A model generated the notes under the pieces. That model made no database searches, was not told the origin of the DNA, and saw nothing but the letters and a program-made list of their open reading frames with translations. 64,000 nt of DNA, from contig NZ_SJON01000003.1 in the NCBI RefSeq assembly GCF_004331385.1, positions 1-64,000 of the forward strand, written 5' to 3'. This DNA is from Enterobacter quasihormaechei. GTDB lineage: Bacteria; Pseudomonadota; Gammaproteobacteria; Enterobacterales; Enterobacteriaceae. This document shows positions 22,945-36,369 of the stretch, one piece after another. Position 1 is the stretch's first letter. Each line of letters opens with the position of its first letter. Both the position numbers and the translations under genes were made by a program.

Positions 22945-23675
22945 ATGGCTGAATTACTGTTAGGCGTCAACATCGACCATATCGCCACTCTGCGCAACGC
23001 GCGCGGCACCGCGTATCCGGATCCGGTTCAGGCGGCATTTATCGCTGAACAGGCTGGGGCGGACGGCATTACCGTCCACCTGCGTGAAGACCGTCGCCAC
23101 ATCACCGATCGCGACGTGCGCATCCTGCGCCAGACGCTGGATACCCGCATGAACCTGGAGATGGCGGTAACGGAAGAGATGCTGACGATTGCCTGCGATA
23201 CGAAGCCGCACTTCTGCTGTCTGGTGCCGGAAAAGCGTCAGGAAGTGACGACCGAAGGCGGTCTGGACGTGGCGGGGCAGCTCGACAAAATGCGCGACGC
23301 CTGCAAACGCCTGGCGGATGCCGGTATCCTGGTTTCCCTGTTTATCGACGCCGATTTCAGCCAGATTAAAGCCGCGGCCGACGCGGGCGCGCCGTACATT
23401 GAAATTCACACCGGCTGCTATGCTGATGCTGAAAATGACGCTGAACAGGCTAAAGAGCTGGAGCGTATTGCCAAAGCGGCAACCTACGCGGCCAGTCTGG
23501 GCCTGAAGGTTAACGCCGGACACGGCCTGACCTATCACAACGTGAAGGCCATTGCTGCTCTGCCGGAAATGCACGAGCTGAACATCGGCCACGCGATTAT
23601 TGGCCGGGCGGTAATGAGCGGCCTGAAAGAGGCAGTTTCAGAGATGAAGCGCCTGATGCTGGAAGCACGTCAGTA

Positions 23676-23676
<1 letters not shown>
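22945..23676 (+). CDS. pdxJ: Pyridoxine 5'-phosphate synthase PdxJ
   Basis: Condenses 1-deoxyxylulose 5-phosphate with 3-amino-2-oxopropyl phosphate to form pyridoxine 5'-phosphate in vitamin B6 synthesis. It is a TIM barrel of 243 residues. Conserved segments are [29 protein letters not shown], and the phosphate-binding HAIIGRAV near the C-terminus. The last base of its stop codon is the first of the acpS start. Confidence 0.97.
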
Positions 23677-25218
<1,542 letters not shown>

Positions 25219-25233
25219 ACGATCTCCTGGCGA

Positions 25234-25255
25234 AAATGTGATTGCCTGCGCAAAT
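25234..25255 (+). promoter_or_regulatory. CRP-like site upstream of murQ
   Basis: The left half AAATGTGA is perfect and the right half GCGCAAAT is degenerate. The centre is about 60 bases before the start predicted from the TATAGT element (25293-25298), a normal CRP activation distance. Confidence 0.5.
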
Positions 25256-25275
25256 ACGGATTTTGCTCGCCTGAA

Positions 25276-25291
25276 TGAATTTTATATTCCA
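25276..25291. promoter_or_regulatory. Candidate YfhH/MurR operator 1
   Basis: TGAATTTTATATTCCA contains the palindrome GAAT-N5-ATTC and lies just upstream of the murQ -10 element. Confidence 0.55.
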
Positions 25292-25308
25292 TTATAGTGC
25301 GTTTATTA

Positions 25309-25324
25309 TGAATTAAAAATTCCA
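25309..25324. promoter_or_regulatory. Candidate YfhH/MurR operator 2
   Basis: TGAATTAAAAATTCCA is a second copy of the same GAAT-N5-ATTC palindrome, matching the first at 13 of 16 bases. The two centres are 33 bp apart, about three helical turns. Confidence 0.55.
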
Positions 25325-25336
25325 GAGGTACATAAC

Positions 25337-26233
25337 ATGAATCTAGGCTCTCTTGTTTCTGAAACGCGTAACCCGCAAACCATGGATCTTGACGCGCTCT
25401 CCACGCTTGAGCTGGTAAACCGCTTTAATCAACAGGATACCCTCGTCGCGCTGGCAGTCAAAGAGACATTGCCTGAGGTAGCAAAAGCCGTGGACGCCGC
25501 TGCCGACGCGCTGAAAGCCGGAGGACGCATTATTTATATGGGGGCGGGAACCAGCGGGCGCCTCGGTGTGCTGGATGCTTCCGAGTGTCCGCCGACCTTT
25601 GGCGTTCCGCACGGCCTGGTCGTGGGCCTGATTGCCGGCGGCCCTGGCGCGCTGCTGAAAGCGGTGGAAGGAGCAGAAGATAATAAACAGCTTGGGGAAG
25701 ATGACCTCAGGATGCTGAACCTGACCGCGCAGGATCTGGTGGTCGGGCTGGCGGCTTCCGGGCGTACGCCGTACGTCATTGGCGGGCTGGAATATGCCCG
25801 GAAGATCGGGTGCACCACGGTCGCCATCTCCTGCAACCCCGGCTCGCCGATAGCGCAGGTAGCGGACATTGCCATCTCGCCTGTCGTTGGGCCCGAGGCG
25901 TTAACCGGCTCGACGCGTCTGAAGTCGGGTACCGCGCAGAAGCTGGTGCTCAATATGATCTCCACCGGCGCGATGGTGAAATTCGGCAAGGTCTACCAAA
26001 ACCTGATGGTGGACATGCAGGCGACCAACGTCAAGCTGGTGGACAGAGCGTGCCGCATGGTGATGGAAGCGACGGGCGCCGCGCGTGAAGAGGCGGAAAA
26101 GGTGCTTCAGCAGACCGATCACGACGTCAAACCGGCCATTCTGATGATATTAACCGGGCTGGATGCAGCCGCGGCCAGAGCCAGACTCGATGCCCATCAC
26201 GGGTTTTTACGGGCGGCATTAGAACACGAATAA
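25337..26233 (+). CDS. murQ: N-acetylmuramic acid 6-phosphate etherase MurQ
   Basis: Splits the lactyl ether of MurNAc 6-phosphate to give GlcNAc 6-phosphate and D-lactate in cell-wall sugar recycling. The 298 residues form a SIS-domain lyase. Visible features are [25 protein letters not shown] with the catalytic Glu in the DASE motif, [13 protein letters not shown], and [18 protein letters not shown]. The permease gene follows after nine bases. In E. coli murQ lies elsewhere, next to murP and murR. Confidence 0.96.
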   Translation: MNLGSLVSETRNPQTMDLDALSTLELVNRFNQQDTLVALAVKETLPEVAKAVDAAADALKAGGRIIYMGAGTSGRLGVLDASECPPTFGVPHGLVVGLIAGGPGALLKAVEGAEDNKQLGEDDLRMLNLTAQDLVVGLAASGRTPYVIGGLEYARKIGCTTVAISCNPGSPIAQVADIAISPVVGPEALTGSTRLKSGTAQKLVLNMISTGAMVKFGKVYQNLMVDMQATNVKLVDRACRMVMEATGAAREEAEKVLQQTDHDVKPAILMILTGLDAAAARARLDAHHGFLRAALEHE

Positions 26234-26242
26234 GAGGCGTGT

Positions 26243-27607
26243 ATGGACAAAACAGCAGCGCTCGCCAGCGACATCCTGCTCGGGATCGGTGGGGAAAACA
26301 ATATTCAGCGTCTGGAAAACTGCATGACGCGCGTGCGCGTCGAGGTGCATAACGACGACAAGCTCGATGTCACGCGCCTGAAGCAGCTTCCCGGCGTGAG
26401 CGGGTACGTTAAGCAGGGGCAACAGCATCAGCTGATTGTCGGCCCGGGCAAAGCGGCGCAGGTGGTTGACGCCATGCGCGCTCTGATGACGGGCGGGGAA
26501 ACGGCTCATGCCGTTGACGACGCGGAGCGCACCAAAGCGCAGGCGAAAGCCAGGTATAAAGCCCCTATGAGCGACGCGCTGCGCCAGCTGGCCAACGTCT
26601 TTATTCCGCTGATCCCGGCGTTTATTGCGTCGGGGCTGATCACCGGGATTATCAATATCCTTAAGCGTCCGGATATTGTCGGGGATTTTGCCACGCAGTA
26701 TCCGAACCTGCTGGGCATTCTCGCCATTTTCGGCAGCGCGGTGTTTGCCATCATGAACATTCTGGTGGGGGTGAATACCGCCAAAGTGTTCGGCGGCTCG
26801 CTGGCGATGGGCGGCGTGATGGCCGGGATCCTCTCCAGCCCGCAGCTGGCGCAAATTACGCTGTTTGGCGAGGCGCTTCAGCCTGGCCGAGGTGGGGTGA
26901 TTGCCGTGCTGCTGGTGGTGATCCTGATGTGCTGGATCGAGAAAAGGCTGCGCGCGGTACTGCCCGGCTCGATTGAGCTGATTCTCAATCCATTGCTGAC
27001 CACGCTGATTACCGGAAGCGTGGCGATTGTGGCTCTGCAACCGCTGGGCGGCTGGATCTCGGAAGCCATCGCCCACGGCGCGTCTCTGGCTATCGATCGC
27101 GGCGGGTTGCTGGTAGGCGCCGTACTGTCCGGAACCTTCCTGCCGTTAGTCCTGACCGGTCTGCATCAGGGGATGGTGCCGATCCACGTCGAACTGGTGC
27201 AGGCGCACGGCTATAACGCGCTGCTGCCGATCCTGTCGATGGCGGGCGTTGGGCAGGTCGGTGCGGCCATCGCGATACTGATGAAAACCCGCAACGCACG
27301 TCTGAAAAAGGTCATTAAAGGGGCGCTGCCGGTCGGGTTACTCGGTATCGGCGAGCCGCTGATTTTCGGCGTTACGCTGCCGCTGGGTAAACCGTTCCTG
27401 GCCGCCTGCCTCGGCGGTGCGGTGGGCGGGGCGCTGATCAGCTACTGGAAAGTGGCGACCGTTATCACCTTTGGGATCTCCGGTTTACCGCTGGCATTAA
27501 CCATCGTGACCGGAAAAGTCATGCTCTATCTGTTAGGCTATCTGGTAGCGGTGATCGCCGGGTTCCTGTTTACCTGGCTGTTAGGATTCAACGACCCAGA
27601 GGAGTAA
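26243..27607 (+). CDS. murP: MurNAc-type PTS permease EIIBC
   Basis: Phosphotransferase-system permease, 454 residues. The N-terminal EIIB domain has the phosphorylated Cys27 in LENCMTRVRVEV, and an EIIC domain of about ten membrane spans follows. The EIIC domain has GEPLIFGVTLP, the conserved sugar-binding segment of the glucose superfamily. There is no EIIA domain, so it should take phosphate from EIIA-Glc (Crr). It is somewhat shorter than, and clearly diverged from, E. coli MurP (474 residues). MurNAc is inferred from the adjacent murQ; another amino sugar is possible. Confidence 0.85.
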   Translation: MDKTAALASDILLGIGGENNIQRLENCMTRVRVEVHNDDKLDVTRLKQLPGVSGYVKQGQQHQLIVGPGKAAQVVDAMRALMTGGETAHAVDDAERTKAQAKARYKAPMSDALRQLANVFIPLIPAFIASGLITGIINILKRPDIVGDFATQYPNLLGILAIFGSAVFAIMNILVGVNTAKVFGGSLAMGGVMAGILSSPQLAQITLFGEALQPGRGGVIAVLLVVILMCWIEKRLRAVLPGSIELILNPLLTTLITGSVAIVALQPLGGWISEAIAHGASLAIDRGGLLVGAVLSGTFLPLVLTGLHQGMVPIHVELVQAHGYNALLPILSMAGVGQVGAAIAILMKTRNARLKKVIKGALPVGLLGIGEPLIFGVTLPLGKPFLAACLGGAVGGALISYWKVATVITFGISGLPLALTIVTGKVMLYLLGYLVAVIAGFLFTWLLGFNDPEE

Positions 27608-27610
27608 GGT

Positions 27611-28246
27611 TTGGCCAATCACGAGCGTCGCGTTGTTTTTTTCGATCTGGATGGAACGCTGCACCAGCAGGATATGTTCGGCACGTTTATGCGCTACCTG
27701 CTGCGGCGCCAGCCCCTTAACGCGCTGCTGGTATTGCCTCTTTTACCCGTTATTGGCATCGCGCTGCTGGTGAAAGGCCGTGCAGCGCGCTGGCCGATGA
27801 GCCTGCTGCTCTGGGGATGTACGTTTGGTCATAGCGAAGCGCGTCTTAAGCAGCTTGAGCAGGATTTTGCCCACTGGTTTCGCGGGCACGTGGCCGCGTT
27901 TCCCGTGGTACAGGCGCGCCTCACCAGCTACCTCGACGCCAACGACGCCGATATCTGGCTGATTACCGGCTCCCCGCAGACGCTGGTGGAGCAGGTCTAT
28001 TTTGATACCCCCTGGCTGCCGCGCGTGAATCTTATCGCTACGCAAATCTCACGCGGCTACGGCGGCTGGGTCCTGACGATGCGCTGCCTGGGGCATGAAA
28101 AAGTGGTCCAGCTGGAAAAACGCATCGGCACACCGCTGCGTTTGTACAGCGGCTACAGCGACAGCAAGCAGGATAACCCGCTGCTCTATTTTTGCCAGCA
28201 CCGCTGGCGCGTCACGCCTCTGGGTGAACTTCAGCAACTCGAATAG
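27611..28246 (+). CDS. pgpC: Phosphatidylglycerophosphatase C
   Basis: HAD-superfamily phosphatase that converts phosphatidylglycerol phosphate to phosphatidylglycerol. The 211 residues match E. coli PgpC (YfhB). Catalytic motif DLDGTL is near residue 14, motif II Ser/Thr is in LITGSPQ, and motif III is GYSDSKQDNPLL. A hydrophobic segment near residues 37-55 suggests membrane contact. The start is TTG, set by the match of ANHERRVVFFDLDGT to the family and by GAGGAG eleven bases upstream. It follows the permease stop by three bases, so it now belongs to the murQ unit. Confidence 0.93.
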   Translation: MANHERRVVFFDLDGTLHQQDMFGTFMRYLLRRQPLNALLVLPLLPVIGIALLVKGRAARWPMSLLLWGCTFGHSEARLKQLEQDFAHWFRGHVAAFPVVQARLTSYLDANDADIWLITGSPQTLVEQVYFDTPWLPRVNLIATQISRGYGGWVLTMRCLGHEKVVQLEKRIGTPLRLYSGYSDSKQDNPLLYFCQHRWRVTPLGELQQLE

Positions 28247-28258
28247 TCTTATCTATAA

Positions 28259-30248
<1,990 letters not shown>

Positions 30249-30413
30249 TTAGTTAATTCTCTGCGACGCCGGATGCCTCAGTGTGCTGTAGTCATGTTAT
30301 GAATAGGGTTTGCCATTGATTGAGCGGCATTTTGCGCAAAGTAGCGCCAGTTGGCAACCAATTAGAGAGACAGGTCACATCTATTGTTAAACATAATGGA
30401 TGATTTTATTTCG

Positions 30414-30429
30414 ACGCAAACGGTTTCGT
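30414..30429 (+). promoter_or_regulatory. PurR operator of purL
   Basis: ACGCAAACGGTTTCGT matches the PurR consensus ACGCAAACGTTTTCGT at 15 of 16 positions. It covers the -35 region of a promoter whose TATAAT -10 is at 30447-30452. Purine repression of purL is expected. Confidence 0.9.
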
Positions 30430-30446
30430 CGGCGCTCAGGATTCTC

Positions 30447-30452
30447 TATAAT
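30447..30452 (+). promoter_or_regulatory. -10 element of purL
   Basis: Perfect TATAAT about 64 bases before the purL ATG, correctly placed behind the PurR operator. Confidence 0.75.
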
Positions 30453-30515
30453 GACGCCCGTTTTCCCCCCTTGCGCACACTGTAAGCGCCCCGGCGCTTC
30501 GAAGACGAGAGACTT

Positions 30516-33500
30516 ATGATGGAAATTCTGCGTGGTTCGCCTGCACTGTCTGCCTTCCGTATTAACAAACTGCTGGCACGTTTTCAGGCGGCCGACCTTC
30601 CGGTAAGCAATATTTACGCTGAGTATGTCCATTTTGCTGACCTGAATGCCCCTCTGAATGCAGAGGAGCGCGTACAGCTGGAACGCCTGCTTAAATATGG
30701 CCCAAGCCTGAGCAGCCATACGCCGACCGGCAAACTGATCCTTGCCACGCCACGTCCGGGCACCATCTCCCCCTGGTCTTCCAAAGCAACGGATATCGCC
30801 CACAACTGCGGCCTGAGCCAGATTAACCGTCTGGAGCGCGGCGTAGCGTACTATGTGGAAGCGTCGACCCTGAGCGACGCGCAGTGGCAGGCCGTTGCGG
30901 CAGAGCTGCACGACCGCATGATGGAGAGCGTGTTTGCCTCTCTGGATGAGGCGCAGAAGCTGTTTTCCCACCATCAGCCTGCGCCGGTACAGAGCGTAGA
31001 CCTGCTGGGGCAGGGGCGTCAGGCGCTGATCGACGCAAACCTGCGTCTGGGTCTGGCACTCGCAGAAGATGAAATTGACTACCTTCAGGATGCATTTGTT
31101 AAGCTGAACCGCAACCCGAACGACATCGAACTGTATATGTTCGCGCAGGCCAACTCTGAGCACTGCCGCCACAAGATTTTCAACGCCGACTGGATTATCG
31201 ACGGCGAACTGCAGCCGAAGTCGCTGTTCAAAATGATCAAAAACACCATGGAGCAAACCCCTGACCATGTGCTGTCTGCCTATAAGGACAACGCCGCGGT
31301 AATGGAAGGTTCCGAGGTGGGCCGCTTCTTCGCCGACCGCGAGGCAGGGCGTTATGACTTCCATCAGGAGCCTGCGCATATCCTGATGAAAGTGGAAACC
31401 CACAACCACCCGACGGCAATCTCGCCGTGGCCGGGTGCGGCGACGGGTTCCGGCGGTGAAATCCGTGACGAAGGTGCGACGGGGCGCGGCGCTAAACCAA
31501 AAGCGGGTCTGGTCGGTTTCTCCGTTTCCAACCTGCGTATCCCGGGCTTTGAACAGCCGTGGGAAGAAGATTTCGGCAAGCCAGAGCGCATCGTGACCGC
31601 GCTGGATATCATGACCGAAGGCCCGCTGGGCGGCGCGGCGTTCAACAACGAATTTGGTCGTCCGGCGCTGAACGGCTACTTCCGTACCTATGAAGAGAAA
31701 GTGGACAGCCACAACGGTGAAGAGCTGCGCGGTTACCACAAACCGATCATGCTGGCGGGCGGGATCGGCAACATTCGCGCCGATCACGTGCAGAAAGGTG
31801 AGATCGTCGTCGGCGCGAAGCTGATCGTGCTCGGCGGTCCGGCCATGAACATCGGTCTGGGCGGTGGTGCAGCCTCGTCTATGGCTTCCGGCCAGTCTGA
31901 TGCGGATCTCGATTTCGCCTCCGTGCAGCGCGACAACCCGGAGATGGAGCGTCGCTGTCAGGAAGTGATCGACCGCTGCTGGCAGCTGGGCGATGCTAAC
32001 CCGATCCTGTTCATCCACGACGTGGGCGCGGGCGGTCTGTCCAACGCCATGCCGGAGCTGGTGAGCGACGGTGGTCGCGGTGGCCGTTTCAACCTGCGCG
32101 ACATCCTGAGCGATGAGCCGGGCATGAGCCCGCTGGAAATCTGGTGTAACGAATCCCAGGAGCGCTACGTGCTGGCGGTGGCCGCCGATCAGCTGCCGCT
32201 GTTTGACGAGCTGTGCCGTCGCGAGCGCGCGCCGTATGCCGTCATCGGTGAAGCGACCGAAGAGCAGCACCTCTCCTTGAGCGATACCCACTTTGACAAC
32301 CAGCCGATCGATCTGCCGCTGGACGTGCTGCTCGGCAAAACGCCGAAGATGACCCGCGACGTCACCACCCGCAAAGCGGCGGGCAAAGCGCTGGACCGCC
32401 AGGGCATTACCGTTGCGGACGCGGTGAATCGCGTACTGCACCTCCCGGCCGTGGCAGAGAAAACGTTCCTGGTCACCATCGGCGACCGTACCGTAACCGG
32501 TATGGTGTCGCGCGATCAGATGGTCGGCCCGTGGCAGATCCCGGTCGCTAACTGCGCCGTGACCACCGCGAGCCTCGACAGCTACTACGGCGAAGCGATG
32601 GCGCTGGGCGAACGTACGCCGGTGGCGCTGCTGGACTTCGCCGCCTCTGCGCGACTGGCCGTTGGTGAAGCGCTGACCAACATTGCCGCCACGCAGATTG
32701 GTGATATTAAACGCATCAAGCTTTCCGCGAACTGGATGGCCGCTGCCGGTCACCCGGGTGAAGATGCAGGCCTGTATGAAGCGGTGAAAGCGGTGGGCGA
32801 AGAGCTGTGTCCTGCACTCGGCCTGACCATTCCGGTGGGTAAAGACTCCATGTCGATGAAAACCCGCTGGCAGGAGGGTAACGAGCAGCGCGAGATGACC
32901 TCTCCGCTGTCGCTGGTGATCACCGCGTTTGCCCGCGTAGAAGACGTACGCCATACCGTTACGCCGCAGCTGGCGACCGAAGATAACGCCCTGCTGCTGA
33001 TTGACCTCGGCAAAGGCCATAACGCACTGGGCGCAACCGCGCTGGCGCAGGTTTACCGTCAGCTCGGCGATAAGCCAACCGACGTGCGTGACGTCGTCCA
33101 GCTTAAAGGCTTCTACGACGCGATCCAGGCGCTGGTGGCACAGCGCAAGCTGCTGGCCTACCACGACCGCTCCGACGGTGGCCTGCTGGTCACCCTGGCA
33201 GAGATGACCTTCACCGGCCACTGCGGCGTGGAAGCGAACATTGGCGCTCTTGGCGAAGACCGCCTGGCAGCGCTGTTTAACGAAGAGCTGGGCGCGGTGA
33301 TTCAGGTCCGCGCCGCAGACCGCGAGGCGGTGGAAGCTCTCCTTGCGAAGCACGGTCTGGCAGACTGCGTGCACTACCTGGGGAAAGCAGTGCAGGGTGA
33401 CCGCTTCGTGATTGAAGCCGACGGCCACGCGGTGTTCAGCGAAAGCCGTACCACGCTGCGTATGTGGTGGGCGGAAACCACCTGGCAGATGCAGCGCCTG

Positions 33501-34403
33501 CGCGACAACCCGGAATGCGCCGATCAGGAACATAACGCGAAGGCCAATGACCAGGATCCAGGCCTGAACGTGAAGCTCTCCTTCGACATCAACGAAGACA
33601 TTGCCGCACCGTACATTGCGACCGGCGCGCGTCCGAAAGTGGCCGTGCTGCGCGAGCAGGGCGTTAACTCCCACGTTGAGATGGCGGCTGCCTTCCACCG
33701 GGCGGGCTTCGACGCCATTGATGTTCACATGAGCGACCTGCTGGCGGGACGTACCGGGCTGGATGATTTCCAGGCGCTGGTGGCCTGTGGCGGTTTCTCC
33801 TACGGCGACGTGCTGGGCGCGGGCGAAGGCTGGGCGAAGTCCATCCTGTTCAACAGCCGCGTGCGTGACGAGTTCGAGACCTTCTTCCATCGCCCGCAGA
33901 CGCTGGCGCTGGGCGTCTGTAATGGCTGCCAGATGATGTCTAACCTGCGCGAGCTGATCCCGGGCAGTGAAGCCTGGCCGCGCTTTGTGCGCAACCAGTC
34001 TGACCGCTTCGAAGCGCGCTTTAGCCTGGTAGAGGTGACTCAGAGCCCGTCTCTGCTGTTGCAGGGGATGATGGGGTCTCAGATGCCAATCGCGGTGTCG
34101 CACGGTGAAGGTCAGGTTGAAGTGCGCGATGCGGCGCATCTGGCTCAGCTTGAAAGCAAAGGGCTGGTGGCGCTGCGCTTCGTTGATAACTTCGGCAAGG
34201 TCACCGAAACCTATCCGGCTAACCCGAACGGTTCGGCAAATGGTATTACTGCGGTCACCAGCGAAAGCGGTCGCGTAACGATCATGATGCCGCACCCGGA
34301 GCGAGTCTTCCGTACCGTGAGCAACTCCTGGCACCCGGAAAACTGGGGCGAGGACAGCCCGTGGATGCGCATTTTCCGCAACGCGCGTAAACAGTTGGGT
34401 TAA
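30516..34403 (+). CDS. purL: Phosphoribosylformylglycinamidine synthase PurL
   Basis: Fourth step of de novo purine synthesis: FGAR plus ATP and glutamine gives FGAM. It is the single-chain proteobacterial form, 1295 residues as in E. coli. Order: N-terminal PurS-like part, linker, tandem AIR-synthase-like ATP domains (segments [22 protein letters not shown] and [12 protein letters not shown]), and a C-terminal class I glutaminase domain. The glutaminase nucleophile Cys is in GVCNGCQMM and its His/Glu in PHPERVFR. The frame starts ATGATG; either codon fits. A terminator follows. Confidence 0.98.
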   Translation: MMEILRGSPALSAFRINKLLARFQAADLPVSNIYAEYVHFADLNAPLNAEERVQLERLLKYGPSLSSHTPTGKLILATPRPGTISPWSSKATDIAHNCGLSQINRLERGVAYYVEASTLSDAQWQAVAAELHDRMMESVFASLDEAQKLFSHHQPAPVQSVDLLGQGRQALIDANLRLGLALAEDEIDYLQDAFVKLNRNPNDIELYMFAQANSEHCRHKIFNADWIIDGELQPKSLFKMIKNTMEQTPDHVLSAYKDNAAVMEGSEVGRFFADREAGRYDFHQEPAHILMKVETHNHPTAISPWPGAATGSGGEIRDEGATGRGAKPKAGLVGFSVSNLRIPGFEQPWEEDFGKPERIVTALDIMTEGPLGGAAFNNEFGRPALNGYFRTYEEKVDSHNGEELRGYHKPIMLAGGIGNIRADHVQKGEIVVGAKLIVLGGPAMNIGLGGGAASSMASGQSDADLDFASVQRDNPEMERRCQEVIDRCWQLGDANPILFIHDVGAGGLSNAMPELVSDGGRGGRFNLRDILSDEPGMSPLEIWCNESQERYVLAVAADQLPLFDELCRRERAPYAVIGEATEEQHLSLSDTHFDNQPIDLPLDVLLGKTPKMTRDVTTRKAAGKALDRQGITVADAVNRVLHLPAVAEKTFLVTIGDRTVTGMVSRDQMVGPWQIPVANCAVTTASLDSYYGEAMALGERTPVALLDFAASARLAVGEALTNIAATQIGDIKRIKLSANWMAAAGHPGEDAGLYEAVKAVGEELCPALGLTIPVGKDSMSMKTRWQEGNEQREMTSPLSLVITAFARVEDVRHTVTPQLATEDNALLLIDLGKGHNALGATALAQVYRQLGDKPTDVRDVVQLKGFYDAIQALVAQRKLLAYHDRSDGGLLVTLAEMTFTGHCGVEANIGALGEDRLAALFNEELGAVIQVRAADREAVEALLAKHGLADCVHYLGKAVQGDRFVIEADGHAVFSESRTTLRMWWAETTWQMQRLRDNPECADQEHNAKANDQDPGLNVKLSFDINEDIAAPYIATGARPKVAVLREQGVNSHVEMAAAFHRAGFDAIDVHMSDLLAGRTGLDDFQALVACGGFSYGDVLGAGEGWAKSILFNSRVRDEFETFFHRPQTLALGVCNGCQMMSNLRELIPGSEAWPRFVRNQSDRFEARFSLVEVTQSPSLLLQGMMGSQMPIAVSHGEGQVEVRDAAHLAQLESKGLVALRFVDNFGKVTETYPANPNGSANGITAVTSESGRVTIMMPHPERVFRTVSNSWHPENWGEDSPWMRIFRNARKQLG

Positions 34404-34424
34404 GGTTTAGCGTACTACCTGTAG

Positions 34425-34457
34425 GCCCGGTGAGCGTGAGCGCCACCGGGCTTTTTT
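34425..34457 (+). terminator. purL terminator built from a REP-like hairpin
   Basis: GCCCGGTG and CACCGGGC pair around an inner GCG/CGC, followed by six T. The stem closely resembles the REP-type hairpin at 46525-46550. Confidence 0.85.
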
Positions 34458-34462
34458 ATACC

Positions 34463-34480
34463 TGTCGCAAAATCGCGACA
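34463..34480. promoter_or_regulatory. GlrR-type site 1 upstream of glmY
   Basis: TGTCGCAAAATCGCGACA fits TGTC-N10-GACA, the site described for the response regulator GlrR (QseF), whose gene lies 2.6 kb downstream. Confidence 0.8.
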
Positions 34481-34495
34481 ATCCTTTGGTTTGAG

Positions 34496-34513
34496 TGTCT
34501 CCAAAAAGAGACA
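34496..34513. promoter_or_regulatory. GlrR-type site 2 upstream of glmY
   Basis: TGTCTCCAAAAAGAGACA is a second perfect TGTC-N10-GACA, 33 bp from the first. Confidence 0.8.
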
Positions 34514-34558
34514 TTTAACTTATTGATTTATATATGGCATGACAGGTTCCCGTTAAGG

Positions 34559-34576
34559 TGTTGCTTAATAGCGACA
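34559..34576. promoter_or_regulatory. GlrR-type site 3 upstream of glmY
   Basis: TGTTGCTTAATAGCGACA fits with one mismatch. It is 63 bp from site 2 and about 100 bp upstream of the sigma-54 promoter. Confidence 0.65.
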
Positions 34577-34665
34577 CTTAGGCTGAAAACTATTCACGTC
34601 GCTTTCAATACACTTATGTAATAAAATCTTTTGTAATCATAAAGATAATCGATTTTTTTGCATTC

Positions 34666-34681
34666 TGGCACGCGAGTTGCA
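34666..34681 (+). promoter_or_regulatory. Sigma-54 promoter of glmY
   Basis: TGGCAC-N5-TTGCA matches the sigma-54 -24/-12 consensus. Transcription should begin about 12 bases downstream, at the predicted 5' end of GlmY (34693). Confidence 0.9.
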
Positions 34682-34692
34682 TTACAGTAGTC

Positions 34693-34876
34693 AGTGGCTC
34701 ATTCACCTTCTTATGTCAGCCCCTTCGGGACGTGCTACATAAACTTCGAATGACGCACAAAAAGGTGCCTGCCGTCCAACTACTGATTATTGCAATGCTT
34801 TATCAGGCCAGGGCGAAACGTCGAGTTAGGCACCGCCTTTTTCCATGACAAAGCCGGGTTTTTACCCGGCTTTGTT
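34693..34876 (+). ncRNA. glmY: Small regulatory RNA GlmY
   Basis: Recognised by near identity to E. coli GlmY from AGTGGCTCATTCACC to the terminator, about 184 bases. GlmY sequesters RapZ, which spares GlmZ from RNase E, so GlmZ can activate glmS translation when glucosamine 6-phosphate is low. The end is an intrinsic terminator: AAAGCCGGGT and ACCCGGCTTT around a short T loop, then TGTTG. It sits between purL and glrK as in E. coli, with a sigma-54 promoter and three GlrR-type sites upstream. The bases from 34404 to 34932 hold no protein gene. Confidence 0.95.
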
Positions 34877-34932
34877 GTATCTGAAGGGCAGACTCAGTTA
34901 CGCTCTCCTCAAACCCGGATGAAGAGAGTAAT

Positions 34933-36369
34933 GTGTTGAAACGCTGGCCCGCTTTCCCTCGCTCCCTGCGACAGCTCGTTATGATGGCCTTCCTGCTGAT
35001 CCTGCTACCTTTGCTGGTGCTGGCCTGGCAGGCCTGGCAAAGCCTGAACGCGTTAAGCGCCCAGGCGGCGCTGACTAACCGCACCACGCTTATTGATGCG
35101 CGCCGTAGCGAGGCGATGACCAACGCCGCGCTGGAGATGGAGCGTAGCTATCGCCAGTACTGCGTGCTGGACGACCGCACGCTGGAAAGGGTGTATCAGA
35201 ATCAGCGTAAACGCTACAGCGAAATGCTGGACGCCCATGCCGGGGTGCTGCCGGATGACAAACTCTATCAGGCGCTGCGTCAGGATCTGAACGATCTGGC
35301 GCAGCTCCAGTGCAAAAACAGCGGTCCTGATGCCGCCGCCGCCGCACGGCTTGAAGCCTTCGCGAATGCCAACACGGAGATGGTTCAGTCCACCCGTACG
35401 GTAATCTTTTCCCGCGGACAGCAGCTCCAGCAGGAGATTGCCGAGCGCGGCCAGTTCTTTGGCTGGCAGGCGCTGGTGCTGTTTCTGGTCAGCCTGGGGC
35501 TGGTGCTGCTCTTTACCCGCATGATCATCGGCCCCGTGAAGGGGATCCAGCGGATGATTAACCGCCTGGGAGAGGGAAAATCCCTCGGGGATACCGTCGT
35601 TTTTAAAGGCCCGCGCGAGCTGCGCTCGGTCGGCCAGCGCATTATCTGGCTCTCAGAGCGTCTGGCGTGGCTGGAATCCCAGCGTCACCAGTTTCTGCGC
35701 CATATCTCACACGAACTCAAAACACCGCTGGCCAGCATGCGTGAAGGCACGGAGCTGCTGGCCGACGAAGTGGCGGGGCCGTTAACGCCTGAGCAAAAAG
35801 AGATCGTGGCGATTCTGGATGCCAGCAGCCGCAATTTACAGAAACTTATCGAACAATTGCTGGACTATAACCGCAAGCTGGCGGATGGTGCTGTGGTGCT
35901 CGAGAGGGTTGAAATAGAACCGCTGGTGGATATGGTTATCTCCGCCCATAGCCTGCCAGCAAGAGCTAAAATGATGCATACCCAGGTGGATCTCAACGCG
36001 CCAGCCTGTCTTGCAGAACCGATGCTGTTAATGAGCGTGCTGGATAATCTTTATTCCAATGCGGTGCACTATGGTACTGAATCCGGTACCATTTATATCA
36101 GAAGCAATAACAACGGTTCGCGGGTATTTATTGACGTAGCGAATACGGGAAGCCCGATTCCGGATGATGAAAAAACGATGATCTTTGAACCCTTCTTCCA
36201 GGGGAGTCATCAGCGAAAAGGTGCGGTAAAAGGAAGTGGTCTGGGGCTGAGTATTGCCCGCGACTGCATACGACGCATGCAGGGTGAGCTTAACATCGTG
36301 AGTGATGAACGCGCCGATGTCTGTTTTCGTATCGAACTGCCTCTTGAGCCGGAAAAATCAATGAAATGA
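34933..36369 (+). CDS. glrK: Two-component sensor histidine kinase GlrK (QseE)
   Basis: Inner-membrane sensor kinase for GlrR. Two membrane segments (near 18-38 and 175-195) enclose a periplasmic sensor region. HAMP follows. The HisKA domain has the phosphorylated His in FLRHISHELKTPLASM. The ATPase domain has the N-box DNLYSNAVHYG and GSGLGLSIARD. The first codon may be GTG at 34933 or the adjacent TTG at 34936; the latter gives MKRWP as in E. coli. It is first in glrK-qseG-glrR-glnB and overlaps qseG by four bases. Confidence 0.95.
   Translation: MLKRWPAFPRSLRQLVMMAFLLILLPLLVLAWQAWQSLNALSAQAALTNRTTLIDARRSEAMTNAALEMERSYRQYCVLDDRTLERVYQNQRKRYSEMLDAHAGVLPDDKLYQALRQDLNDLAQLQCKNSGPDAAAAARLEAFANANTEMVQSTRTVIFSRGQQLQQEIAERGQFFGWQALVLFLVSLGLVLLFTRMIIGPVKGIQRMINRLGEGKSLGDTVVFKGPRELRSVGQRIIWLSERLAWLESQRHQFLRHISHELKTPLASMREGTELLADEVAGPLTPEQKEIVAILDASSRNLQKLIEQLLDYNRKLADGAVVLERVEIEPLVDMVISAHSLPARAKMMHTQVDLNAPACLAEPMLLMSVLDNLYSNAVHYGTESGTIYIRSNNNGSRVFIDVANTGSPIPDDEKTMIFEPFFQGSHQRKGAVKGSGLGLSIARDCIRRMQGELNIVSDERADVCFRIELPLEPEKSMK

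Noticed and set aside
30387..34334. 1315-residue open frame antisense to purL
   Set aside because: It mirrors purL almost end to end, has no recognisable domain, and follows from the GC-rich codon use of purL leaving few stops on the other strand.
34803..35123. 106-residue minus-strand frame across glmY and the glrK start
   Set aside because: It crosses the GlmY terminator and the start of glrK and has no ribosome site or match.
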